A stretch of DNA of 64,000 bases from a virus. Within the stretch, counting starts at the first letter, position 1, and the number at the start of each line of letters is the position of its first letter. Positions 54,117-62,504 of the stretch are shown piece after piece. The notes under the pieces were generated by a model that was not told the DNA's origin, searched no databases, and worked only from the letters and a program-made list of their open reading frames with translations. The stretch spans positions 78,882 to 142,881 of the IMG/VR virus record IMGVR_UViG_3300022752_000024; one strand, given 5' to 3'. Both the position numbers and the translations under genes were made by a program.

Positions 54117-54499
54117 AGTTTTCTTAGTGTTTCTGCGATATGTAAATCTACAGGAATATCGGAAACAAAAATATCTTTTCCATTTACTCCTTTGATGACT
54201 TTTGGTAATATATTTAAATACATCAAGAATGTCTTCAGTACGTCATAATCTCGTTCTTCTATCCGATAGAATAATATTCTTGATATGGCTTCTGGACCAA
54301 AAACATTATTCAACAATATAAGATGATTAAGTATCAATCTTTCTTTTAGTGTTTTTGTTAGCTTATATCTTCGAAAGAGCCTCTTGAGATACTTTGTTCT
54401 CTTGAGGTCTCCTTCGAATTCCGACATTATACAATTTGGCGACTCATAAGCTTTTGCAGCATAAATCAAAAAATTGCTTTCATTCAAATCATCAAACAT
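54113..54499 (-). CDS. Conserved phage protein near structural genes
   Basis: The 128-residue all-helical protein includes FLIYAAKAYESPNC near its start, ERLILNHLILLNNVFGPEAI, and a Leu-rich end. It is recognisable from T4-like marine phages (I believe DUF7207) and of unknown function. Its start lies 14 bases after a small gap from a virion protein gene. Confidence 0.65.
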   Translation of the reverse strand: MFDDLNESNFLIYAAKAYESPNCIMSEFEGDLKRTKYLKRLFRRYKLTKTLKERLILNHLILLNNVFGPEAISRILFYRIEERDYDVLKTFLMYLNILPKVIKGVNGKDIFVSDIPVDLHIAETLRKL

Positions 54500-54512
54500 C
54501 TAATATTTCTTA

Positions 54513-55142
54513 TTATAGACCACTAAAGTAGCTGTTTGAAGTAGTATTTCCTGAAGAAACATTAAAAGCTACTGGATTTGCTAGTGCAACTAAAGTTTCT
54601 TTTAGGTAACGCTTTGTTCCGTCGCTATTTACTTTAAAAGTGAATCTATTCCATCCAGTATTAATGGCGCTGTTTGCTCCACTAATCAAACTATTCGCTA
54701 GACGAGATGCTGTAACTAAAATAACATCGGCGCCACGGTTTGGATACTGAACATTGGTGCTAGGAATCGTATTGGCAACATAAACAAGAGAACCGCTTGC
54801 AAGTGTTGCAAACACAGGATTCGCTATGTTAATTTTAGAGTTGGCAGTATCTATCGAAGTAATTGTGTTATTTGACTTTAAAAATCCAACATCGTTTTGG
54901 TTAACACCAGACAAGTCGAAAGCTAGTCTCGAAACTGCAACATCTCCTACAAATGAGTTAGCTACTCCATACACATACATACCAACAGCAATCGAACCAA
55001 AGCTTGCGTTTGATGTGAAGGTAATCGTGTTTCCTGATGTAACTGCACCATTAGTTGTGAGTACTGCTACAGGTAAAACTTCTCTTAAATCTGGAAACGC
55101 TGGTTTATTATTTCCAGAATCCGTATTTCCCCATGATGGCAT
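54513..55142 (-). CDS. Virion structural protein
   Basis: The 209-residue protein starts MPSWGNTDSGNNKPAFPDLR, a start I recognise from structural proteins of T4-like marine phages. It is low in charge and rich in Ser, Asn, Thr and Val (beta-sandwich type), with a C-terminal domain near WNRFTFKVNSDGTKRYLKET. It may decorate the capsid or tail. A late-type box lies 33 bases upstream. Confidence 0.75.
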   Translation of the reverse strand: MPSWGNTDSGNNKPAFPDLREVLPVAVLTTNGAVTSGNTITFTSNASFGSIAVGMYVYGVANSFVGDVAVSRLAFDLSGVNQNDVGFLKSNNTITSIDTANSKINIANPVFATLASGSLVYVANTIPSTNVQYPNRGADVILVTASRLANSLISGANSAINTGWNRFTFKVNSDGTKRYLKETLVALANPVAFNVSSGNTTSNSYFSGL

Positions 55143-55173
55143 TTTATTCTCCTTTTAACCGAGGGTTATATTG

Positions 55174-56517
55174 TTATTTATTAGATTTCTTTTCTTCTTT
55201 TTTCTTGTCGTCTTTCTTATCATCCTTTTTGGTCACATCGGGTTGACCTGGACGATTTCTCATCATTGGATCTAATTCGACAGTATCTCTATTCTGTTTT
55301 GTTAGAGTTGTTCCTCCAGATAAAGTTGCGGCTGCTGTAGGTTTTTTATCGCCTTTACTATCTTTCTCATCCGCCTTTTCTAGCTTAGGAGATTTTCCAT
55401 AAACTCTTGCTGGATCTTTATTTTCTTTTTCGTGATCGTAGGTGTCTTCTTTCATAACACTTTTTTTCTTATACACCGACTTAACGATTCTGGCAGAACG
55501 AGAGTCTTCTTTTTTTCTTTCTGCTACTCTTGTTAATGTTCCTTTTGGTTCATCAGACAATACAGATTCTTTTTTAATATCATTGATTTCAGATTGCTTT
55601 TGAGTAGCTTGTTTCTTATAATGTTCTGGATCAGGTAATCCAGATGATTTTCTAATTGCTTGATGTTTTTGATGTAATCTTTCAGCAGCCGTAGGAGTTG
55701 ATTTTTTAATGTTGATTTTAATTGGTTTTACTTTTGCTTCATCAAGTTCAACTTCTTCTTCTTTTACGCAAGACCCAGGTGAATATGCTTTCTTACCTGG
55801 TTTAGGTTTATATCCTGTCCAGCAGCGACTTGCTTCATCTAACTCAAGTGTTTCATAATCATAATCTTCTTTCATCTCTTTTGATTCTTCTTCTTCTTCA
55901 TAATCATCAGGATCAATCTTTAGTTCATCTTTACGATTTTGGTAGTCTAAAAGTTTCTTGATGTTTTCGATATGACCTTGTAGATAACCATGCTCCAAAC
56001 GCATATCTGGATTAACCATAGCAACCATACGATCCAGTTGATCTTTAATATTTTGTGCAACAATTAAATATCCAAGATCATCTTCTTTAGGAGAACCTTT
56101 TTTCTCCATAAGATGTTTCTCGATGAAGAAAATGCAATCTTGTAGTTTAGCCATGCCTTCTACGAGATCATATGAATCTGCTTCGACTCTATCTTCGATG
56201 TATTCATAAATTTCAGTCGCTACGGGACACATATGAAAATAACGAGTATAGTAATCAAATACTTTTATTTCATGATCTTCTGGATGATTCTTTTGTTCCA
56301 TGAACTCAACTTCTTCTCTTTGGGTCATCAGCCATTGTTTAAATGCATTTGACTTAGAGTGAGCAATCTTTACGTCTTTAGTGACATATTCAGGATTAAT
56401 ACCTCTAGTTTTTAGATATTTGTCCAACGAAGCAGATTCGGAGATACCAGCTTTAGCTGACCATGGATCCCAAGGATTTTTACCAAAAACTTCTTTAAAC
56501 GTCTTTTTATTCTTCAT
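55174..56517 (-). CDS. Lys/Glu-rich protein, probable virion or prohead protein
   Basis: The 447-residue protein starts MKNKKTFKEVFGKNPWDPWS. Residues 40-200 are a helical domain (KLQDCIFFIEKHLMEKKGSP), followed by acidic and basic low-complexity stretches with repeated EEVELDEA and a DDKKDDKKKEEKKSNK tail. The LDEA repeats resemble scaffold- or internal-protein segments in T4-like phages. No enzymatic motif is seen. I chose the ATG at 56517; AAGGA precedes it. Confidence 0.6.
   Translation of the reverse strand: MKNKKTFKEVFGKNPWDPWSAKAGISESASLDKYLKTRGINPEYVTKDVKIAHSKSNAFKQWLMTQREEVEFMEQKNHPEDHEIKVFDYYTRYFHMCPVATEIYEYIEDRVEADSYDLVEGMAKLQDCIFFIEKHLMEKKGSPKEDDLGYLIVAQNIKDQLDRMVAMVNPDMRLEHGYLQGHIENIKKLLDYQNRKDELKIDPDDYEEEEESKEMKEDYDYETLELDEASRCWTGYKPKPGKKAYSPGSCVKEEEVELDEAKVKPIKINIKKSTPTAAERLHQKHQAIRKSSGLPDPEHYKKQATQKQSEINDIKKESVLSDEPKGTLTRVAERKKEDSRSARIVKSVYKKKSVMKEDTYDHEKENKDPARVYGKSPKLEKADEKDSKGDKKPTAAATLSGGTTLTKQNRDTVELDPMMRNRPGQPDVTKKDDKKDDKKKEEKKSNK
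55175..55182 (-). promoter_or_regulatory. Late-type promoter box (AATAAATA)
   Basis: One mismatch from TATAAATA, 33 bases before the structural gene at 55142 and overlapping the stop of the previous gene. Confidence 0.5.
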
Positions 56518-57529
56518 CACTTTTTCCTTCTGAAGTCATACCAGCCTTTCCCAACATTTCTTTTTTTAGTGATGAGAATGATTTCAGTTTGTATGGTGGC
56601 TTATTAGCAGGAGTATTTTTCATTTCATCCAATTCAACTTCTTCTGATGTTGGTTTATAGTCCTTTAGTCGAGCGTAAGCTTTTCCTAAATTGTCAACAT
56701 CTTTCTTAGTAGTTGTTGGTTGATGCATCTTTTTTAAAACATATGATTTAACTGTAGATTTACTCAATTCATCAAGTTCTTCAACTTCTTCTTTCTTAAC
56801 AGTCACTGGCATTGTTTTACCTTGAAACTCAAAAGATTTCTTTCCTTGCTTTGCAGCAGCATGAGCAGCCATACGTAGACCACTTTCTTCTACATCTGTA
56901 TCTTCGTGCTTATATGCAACTTTATAGCTAGAATGTTCGTTATCTTTACCACCTTTAGTACGACCAGCTAATGTGTCCGTAGTTCTTTGAGAGTGGTCTA
57001 TTTTTTCATCGATTTGATCTGCATCTTCTTTCATTGCTTGTTTAGTAGCAGTAGCATACATCACTTCTTTCCAACGTTTACCATATTTCTTCTTAAATTG
57101 ATCGGTATTGTCTTTCATAGACATAACAATTTCTTCTTTTTTCTTGGCTTGTGCTGGAGTCATTTCTTTTTCGTCCATAGGAATGGCACCTTTTTTGCCA
57201 TACATAGATTCAATTAGACGATCAGTAAAAGTCAAATCTTCTTTAGAATACAACTTAGTATTGGTAAATCGTTTTTGGCGAGCACCATATTTACCTCTCT
57301 TTTCTTTCGGCTCATCATCGTCATGTTCAGGTTCATCTTTTTGACGACCACCACCATAACGTGTCCCTAATTTAACACCAGAACCACCACTTGGTTTTGG
57401 TTCACTTGCTCTCTTTTTAGCATCTGCTACAGTAGGAAATGCTTCATTTAATTGCTCGGATTCTTTTTTGTCTAATACTTTGTTAACCGAATCGATTAAT
57501 GATTGAGATACTTTGTCTTTTGCGAACAT
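56507..57529 (-). CDS. Lys/Glu-rich protein with repeated internal motif
   Basis: The 340-residue protein is very charged, with segments such as LDELSKSTVKSYVLKKMHQ and ELDEMKNTPANKPPYKLKS, and KKYGKRWKEVMYATATKQA. The LDELSK...SY motif occurs in many proteins of marine T4-like phages, perhaps as a processing or head-targeting element. It overlaps its downstream neighbour by 11 bases. Likely head-associated; function unknown. Confidence 0.6.
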   Translation of the reverse strand: MFAKDKVSQSLIDSVNKVLDKKESEQLNEAFPTVADAKKRASEPKPSGGSGVKLGTRYGGGRQKDEPEHDDDEPKEKRGKYGARQKRFTNTKLYSKEDLTFTDRLIESMYGKKGAIPMDEKEMTPAQAKKKEEIVMSMKDNTDQFKKKYGKRWKEVMYATATKQAMKEDADQIDEKIDHSQRTTDTLAGRTKGGKDNEHSSYKVAYKHEDTDVEESGLRMAAHAAAKQGKKSFEFQGKTMPVTVKKEEVEELDELSKSTVKSYVLKKMHQPTTTKKDVDNLGKAYARLKDYKPTSEEVELDEMKNTPANKPPYKLKSFSSLKKEMLGKAGMTSEGKSDEE

Positions 57530-57530
57530 A

Positions 57531-59414
57531 TTATTTCTCCTGTTTCTTTTTCTTTTTGATTGTTATACCAATAGTTCTATCTTGGTCTTTATATGACTGT
57601 AATGGTTCTTTGTTTGTTGCTCCGTTCAGTACGCCACCCACTCCCATATCTACTGCTCCGGGGTCGTCTATTGCCTCTTTTACTTTGGATCTGATTTGAC
57701 TAAATTTGCGAGGACCATCTGCGGTGCCTTTCTTGTTGTATTTATCGAAAGACATATCCTCACGATACGTTACGTCCCCAAGACCTGACATAGGATACAC
57801 CGTTCCTTGTTGTCTAGTATCAAATTCTGGACCAATACCCGATAGGTTTCTGAGCCTCTGATTTGGGGTTGGAGAATCAGACCATCTTCTGTTTTTTGCT
57901 TTTAGCTTTTCTTTGTCTTGCGTGAAGTTGGGTTCTTTGGGCGGTGGGTTGATTGTGAGTTTAGGTTCTTTTGTTGACCTACTGGTTTCTTTTTTGGTTT
58001 TGTTGGATTCGTAGGTTCTGAAGGTGTAACCTGAGTTACTGGCAAGGTCTCCGTCGGTAACGGAATCGATTTTTCCAGACTTTCTGAGGAGTTGCATGAC
58101 TGGACTATTGTTGTCGGCAACGTACTGTCCTTTGATTCCGCTACTGTTGGAGTTTGTTTTTTGAATAGACTTAGAATTTTTTGAAACATGAGAATACTCC
58201 TTAAATATCATCGAAAATTTTTCATTTATATCTATCTTACTATTTTTTGCAAGCCAATCGTAAGCAACATCATTGGAAGTCTGTCGATCTAAGAAATCAT
58301 TGACATGGTCATAAACATCAGTAATCGATTCCTCAACAACTTCGAGGTTATCATTGTTATTGAACAAATTGAAATCTTCAAACATTTGATGATATATTAC
58401 TTTGTTTGTTTGAGACTTTTGCCATTTTTCTTGACGAATTGACTCGTCTATCATTCGTCTTAGACCAATATTTCTCTTTCTACTAACTTCATCTAAGGTA
58501 TCCACATACACCATCATTGTAGAATATCCTAATTCTTCCAATTCTTCTTTAACGATTGAGAGTTTTTCGATGTTATCTGCGGTACTATTAATTATCAGTG
58601 GACCACGAATTCGAATAGCTTCTCTACGGTAATCTCTTGTTTGTTCTGATAGTTTTTGCTTATCCATCAAGTAGTCAAAAGCTTGTGCGATATTCAACTC
58701 CACCGCTTTTTCTTCAGCTATAGCTTCTCGAATAATAATGTCTTTTCCTGATCCTGGACCACCAGTCACAAAGATAGCTTTAAATTTGCCACGCATATGA
58801 GATTCGTTTAATCCCATACCAGTTCTAGTATCATGCATTAATTCTTTAGCATGAGAATTAGAAACATGATTAGGAACACCAAGCTTGAAGCTTTTGATAT
58901 CATTATTCTTGGCATGTTCACGCATTTTAGTGCCAGACATACCTTCTGTTCCTTCTGCATCAGGATCTCGTTCTCCAGCAGAATGTACAGTTATTTTTTT
59001 GAAGTTATATAATGCTCCTTCGTGAGTTCCATTGTATTTGTTTAGTTTTTCTTTCATTTCAGCAACACGGTCAGAACCAACAACCATATGTAGATGAGTT
59101 ACACCTTTTTTGTGTAACTGCTCTGCATGATGAATAAAACTAGGATTTGCTTTAGAAGAAGCTTCAAAATTAGTGCCAGGAGAATATCTCTTTAGATGTT
59201 TTAGCTTTTGTGATGCTGATAATGGATTCTTTTTTGCATCTTGAGAGTGTGAGGTAACCACAGAATGCGTTGCATTATTCTTTTTGGCTACGTCTTTAAC
59301 TTTATCAATTAACTTCAAATGTCCAGTTGTGGGTGGATTCATTCTACCAAATGTAAAAACATGGTGAACTTCTCCACTTTTCTCCTCTTGCAATATGTCT
59401 AAAAAAGTTTTCAT
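57531..59414 (-). CDS. Nucleotidyltransferase-kinase fusion, NadR-like
   Basis: The 627-residue protein starts MKTFLDILQEEKSGEVHHVF. Residues 18-190 are a nucleotidyltransferase domain with FGRMNPPTTGHLKL (HxGH type) and a late GMSGTKMREHA (SxTxxR type). A P-loop GGPGSGKDIIIREAI follows near residue 218, then a kinase-like region with MMVYVDTLDEVSRKRN. This order is that of NadR (NMN adenylyltransferase plus nicotinamide riboside kinase). The C-terminal 200 residues (GYTFRTYESNKTK and on) are a conserved T4-like tail. An N-terminal capsid-targeting-like peptide may place it in the head. Substrates unproven. Confidence 0.7.
   Translation of the reverse strand: MKTFLDILQEEKSGEVHHVFTFGRMNPPTTGHLKLIDKVKDVAKKNNATHSVVTSHSQDAKKNPLSASQKLKHLKRYSPGTNFEASSKANPSFIHHAEQLHKKGVTHLHMVVGSDRVAEMKEKLNKYNGTHEGALYNFKKITVHSAGERDPDAEGTEGMSGTKMREHAKNNDIKSFKLGVPNHVSNSHAKELMHDTRTGMGLNESHMRGKFKAIFVTGGPGSGKDIIIREAIAEEKAVELNIAQAFDYLMDKQKLSEQTRDYRREAIRIRGPLIINSTADNIEKLSIVKEELEELGYSTMMVYVDTLDEVSRKRNIGLRRMIDESIRQEKWQKSQTNKVIYHQMFEDFNLFNNNDNLEVVEESITDVYDHVNDFLDRQTSNDVAYDWLAKNSKIDINEKFSMIFKEYSHVSKNSKSIQKTNSNSSGIKGQYVADNNSPVMQLLRKSGKIDSVTDGDLASNSGYTFRTYESNKTKKETSRSTKEPKLTINPPPKEPNFTQDKEKLKAKNRRWSDSPTPNQRLRNLSGIGPEFDTRQQGTVYPMSGLGDVTYREDMSFDKYNKKGTADGPRKFSQIRSKVKEAIDDPGAVDMGVGGVLNGATNKEPLQSYKDQDRTIGITIKKKKKQEK
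57902..58189 (-). CDS. Possible nested overlapping gene
   Basis: In another frame inside the NadR-like gene, a 95-residue frame starts MFQKILSLFKKQTPTVAESK with AAGGAG seven bases upstream of its ATG, and ends in a Pro/Lys/Thr/Ser-rich chain. The good ribosome site sets it apart from ordinary shadow frames. Low-complexity composition means it could still be chance. Confidence 0.35.
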   Translation of the reverse strand: MFQKILSLFKKQTPTVAESKDSTLPTTIVQSCNSSESLEKSIPLPTETLPVTQVTPSEPTNPTKPKKKPVGQQKNLNSQSTHRPKNPTSRKTKKS

Positions 59415-59420
59415 TCTAAC

Positions 59421-60575
59421 TTAATCTCCGGCTGTTGTGCCTGAGCCTTTTATTGAACTGAGTGGATCCGATTGGGAATTAAATTTAATTCTATGTGAAG
59501 CAAAAGTTTTACCTTTATACTTAAATTGAACTCCAGTTCCACTATGATGAACTTCAATATTTTCATGATCATTAAAAATATGTTCATGATGCTCACTAGG
59601 ATCAATTGAATGATGTTTAAATTCTCCTCGTGAAGTATATGATGTATGTCTTATGTGATTATGTCCTTCATTCTGCATCGGGGTTTTATGTGCATGAATC
59701 ACCTTTCTGATATGATCAACCAATTCTTCTTTTGGTAAATTAGAAAGATGCTCATGTAAATGAGAGGAAATCTTATTTAATGTTTCAGCATTTTTCTTCT
59801 TCACATAAGCATTCATTTTTGGATTATCTTTCAGCATTTTTTTTCTCTGATCAGCATTTGTTGCCTGAGTCACCAGTTTTGGATATTTTTTAATGATGTC
59901 TTTTCGATGCTCATCATGAATATCTTGAGCTTTAGGTCCAGCCGATCCAATACCCAGATTCGATGTTGGGACATGCTTACTTGAAGAATCAGTTACTTTT
60001 AAACTAATACCATTATGTTTAACTTGTTTCTTTTTGCGAGTTGATGCAACTATGTCAGATGAATCTTCTTTTTGTGTCGCCTTTATACCAGTTGTACGTA
60101 ACAAATCGTTAGGTTGAGATGTCCAATGTACCTGATGTATTTTATGGCCATCGACTTCAACTTTTTTCTTAATGTCATTGGCAGCCGATTTTGCTCTATT
60201 ATTTATTTTTTTATATTCATTATTACTGACAAGCTTCTTTAATCTATCGTGCGCTTCTTCTGGGCTATCTCCATTTTTGTCTGGATGTTTTTCCATGTGC
60301 TTTCCACCAAGCAAATGGTATCCAGTTAGAATTTCGTGAAGTTTGCCTTTTGTGTCTGGCGAGGCTTTTTTGTTTTCGGTTTCTTCTGCTAATTCATACA
60401 AGTCATCTTCTTCATCAAAATGAGATTCTTTTAAGCTCATTTCTTTTAATTCTTGTTCATCTTGCATTCTTAAATGCTTTAAAATTTTATCTATTTCAGC
60501 ATCAGTAAGATGTTCTTTTTTTTCAGTCAAGAGTCCTGCTCTTTCCATCCACATTATTTTTTGTATGGTGTTCAT
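59421..60575 (-). CDS. His/Lys-rich phage protein, probable head-associated
   Basis: The 384-residue protein starts MNTIQKIMWMERAGLLTEKK, an N-terminus like a capsid-targeting peptide (LLTE). It is Lys/His-rich, with a middle domain VHWTSQPNDLLRTTGIKATQ and NGISLKVTDSSSKHVPTSNL that looks like a small enzymatic core, perhaps of restriction-nuclease type. AAGGAAAAAAAC lies before the ATG at 60575; an upstream in-frame start at 60647 is not supported. Function unknown. Confidence 0.55.
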   Translation of the reverse strand: MNTIQKIMWMERAGLLTEKKEHLTDAEIDKILKHLRMQDEQELKEMSLKESHFDEEDDLYELAEETENKKASPDTKGKLHEILTGYHLLGGKHMEKHPDKNGDSPEEAHDRLKKLVSNNEYKKINNRAKSAANDIKKKVEVDGHKIHQVHWTSQPNDLLRTTGIKATQKEDSSDIVASTRKKKQVKHNGISLKVTDSSSKHVPTSNLGIGSAGPKAQDIHDEHRKDIIKKYPKLVTQATNADQRKKMLKDNPKMNAYVKKKNAETLNKISSHLHEHLSNLPKEELVDHIRKVIHAHKTPMQNEGHNHIRHTSYTSRGEFKHHSIDPSEHHEHIFNDHENIEVHHSGTGVQFKYKGKTFASHRIKFNSQSDPLSSIKGSGTTAGD

Positions 60576-60588
60576 GTTTTTTTCCTTA

Positions 60589-61737
60589 TTATTCTTTTGC
60601 AAATCTAGGATTATTAAGTATTGCGTTTGAGACTTTGACTGGAACAAGTTTCGAAACTGGTCTCATTTTTCCAGCCTTGTCTTTTTTCTGAAGAACGATA
60701 CCTTCACCTTGAGATTTTTTACCATCTATACTTGTGTGCATATCAGGATGTTCAACACCTTTTAAAACATGTTCAGTAGCTTGTCCTAAGTGATGACGTA
60801 TATCTAAAGAACGTTGAAAATGGCTAGAATTTTGATCAACATGTGATTTCAGAGAATCAAATTTTGCACGAGTTTTTGTTTTTCCAGCTCCAGTTTTTAA
60901 CTTTGATGCCGCTTTTTCACCTTCATCATTCAAATGTTTCTTGTAACCTTCGATAGAAGCAGTTTCTCCACGTCTTGTTGTTCTATTTAAGTATGTAGTA
61001 AAATGTCCACCTTTTTTTGTGTCAATATGTTCTGGTGTAAGATGATGTGTTTTGTGATTCTTCAGTAATGCTTCGGCAGCACTAATATGGTGATCTGTAG
61101 CCTCTTTGTCGTCCTTTGAATACGTAGAAGATTTGGCATGATATTCATGTTCTGGCACAAAAACATTTTTACTTTTCTTCAAAGCACCATTAGATACTGC
61201 ATGGGCTACACCATGACTAACTTCTGTATGAACTGCTATTCCTAGCGGTGCTTTAGTTTTTGCCTTGTAGGTGATTCGATTTGGTGTTGTGGTGGTGTGT
61301 TCTCCTGATGTTTCTCCAGGAGACTCTGGAGTATGCAACAAATCTCCCTGAACATGATGTCCTTTATTAACAAATTCATGGCCATGCTTGAGTAGATGTT
61401 TTAGAGATTTTGCGTATTCTGGTTGGTGTCCAAAGTGGTGGTCAACTTCTTCAGGTGTTCTGGCAATAATTCCTCTGGCAATCCTGTGTTTATCAGAAAC
61501 ACCGACGCCATGCTGATCATGAATAACATGAACCGAAGCACCACCGTCAGTTTTTAGTGATGCGCCAACGTTGCTCGGTTTACCTAGTCTCTTTTTGTGG
61601 AATTGTTTAATCAAGTCAACTGCCATACGAGCATGTTGTGGAGCTTCGTGAGGTATGTCCTTTGTGTGGGTTAGATGACCCAACATCTCATCATCAATGG
61701 ATGAAGCTTCTATTAAAAATGACTTAAATGATCGCAT
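60589..61737 (-). CDS. Nucleotidyltransferase/ligase-like phage protein
   Basis: The 382-residue protein starts MRSFKSFLIEASSIDDEMLG, a capsid-targeting-like N-terminus (cut after LIE). Four ligase-like motifs follow in order: ASLKTDGGASVHV (KxDG, near residue 55), VQGDLLHTP, EGIVLQKKD and KLVPVK. This is the pattern of covalent nucleotidyltransferases (DNA/RNA ligases). His-rich loops separate them. A TATAAATA late box lies 51 bases upstream. I chose the ATG at 61737 over in-frame starts further up. Confidence 0.6.
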   Translation of the reverse strand: MRSFKSFLIEASSIDDEMLGHLTHTKDIPHEAPQHARMAVDLIKQFHKKRLGKPSNVGASLKTDGGASVHVIHDQHGVGVSDKHRIARGIIARTPEEVDHHFGHQPEYAKSLKHLLKHGHEFVNKGHHVQGDLLHTPESPGETSGEHTTTTPNRITYKAKTKAPLGIAVHTEVSHGVAHAVSNGALKKSKNVFVPEHEYHAKSSTYSKDDKEATDHHISAAEALLKNHKTHHLTPEHIDTKKGGHFTTYLNRTTRRGETASIEGYKKHLNDEGEKAASKLKTGAGKTKTRAKFDSLKSHVDQNSSHFQRSLDIRHHLGQATEHVLKGVEHPDMHTSIDGKKSQGEGIVLQKKDKAGKMRPVSKLVPVKVSNAILNNPRFAKE

Positions 61738-61787
61738 TATTTGTATTTCTCCCAGAATATGCAACACGCTTCGGTTGCTAGTGAGAT

Positions 61788-61795
61788 TATTTATA
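61788..61795 (-). promoter_or_regulatory. T4-type late promoter box
   Basis: Exact TATAAATA on the minus strand; the gene at 61737 starts about 51 bases downstream. A small hairpin (GCAAC/GTTGC, 61761-61778) lies in the leader. Confidence 0.65.
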
Positions 61796-62504
61796 ATACT
61801 AATTTATTTATTCCATGTTTTTTTAGACAATAAGCTACTTCAGGGTCTTTTAGTGAATAGAAGCTAGGATTATCGACCGCCGATACTGGATGATGTCTCG
61901 CACAGACCAGAATATCATTGATAATTGTAGGCATACCTAGTTTCTGTTTTACCCTGAAATAATACTCACAATCAACAACATATAAAATACTTTCGTCCAT
62001 AAATATTTTACTTGAATTTTCGCAATTCAATATTGATATGTTTGATGGATTACCTATCGTGTTTTCTCCAACAAGAACATTGTCAGAATAAAATGGAATT
62101 CTAGTGTTGAAGAATTCTTTTTTATTTTCACTATGGGTGAATCCATTTGCTACCCATTTTGCGCCAGCATCAAATGCGGTTTGAATCTTCTCTAGTGCTT
62201 TTGCGTCTACAAAGAAATCGTCTTGATATAAAATCTTGATAATTTCTCCTTTAGCATAGCTCATTGCGGTATTGATGTTTGCTGCTGCTTTACCTTTTTG
62301 ATAAAAATATTTAAAGTATCTGATATCAAGTAAGCTAGAATGTTTATCGCAAACTTCTAAGACTTTTGTATCTGGACTCTGATCTGTTATAACAACTTCA
62401 AAGTCTTGTACTGTTTGATATTTAAGTTCAGTTAAAAGTTGGTCTAAAAATGCGTGACCATAACCACCCATTTCATACGTTGGAATACATATTGAAAATT
62501 TCAT
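61791..62504 (-). CDS. Family 2 glycosyltransferase
   Basis: The 237-residue protein is a GT-A fold enzyme: SICIPTYEMGG at the start, VVITDQSPDTKVLE, and the metal-binding ILYQDDFF (near residue 95). It transfers a sugar from an activated donor. With the neighbouring glycosyltransferase and methyltransferase it may modify virion or host surface sugars. Confidence 0.8.
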   Translation of the reverse strand: MKFSICIPTYEMGGYGHAFLDQLLTELKYQTVQDFEVVITDQSPDTKVLEVCDKHSSLLDIRYFKYFYQKGKAAANINTAMSYAKGEIIKILYQDDFFVDAKALEKIQTAFDAGAKWVANGFTHSENKKEFFNTRIPFYSDNVLVGENTIGNPSNISILNCENSSKIFMDESILYVVDCEYYFRVKQKLGMPTIINDILVCARHHPVSAVDNPSFYSLKDPEVAYCLKKHGINKLVL

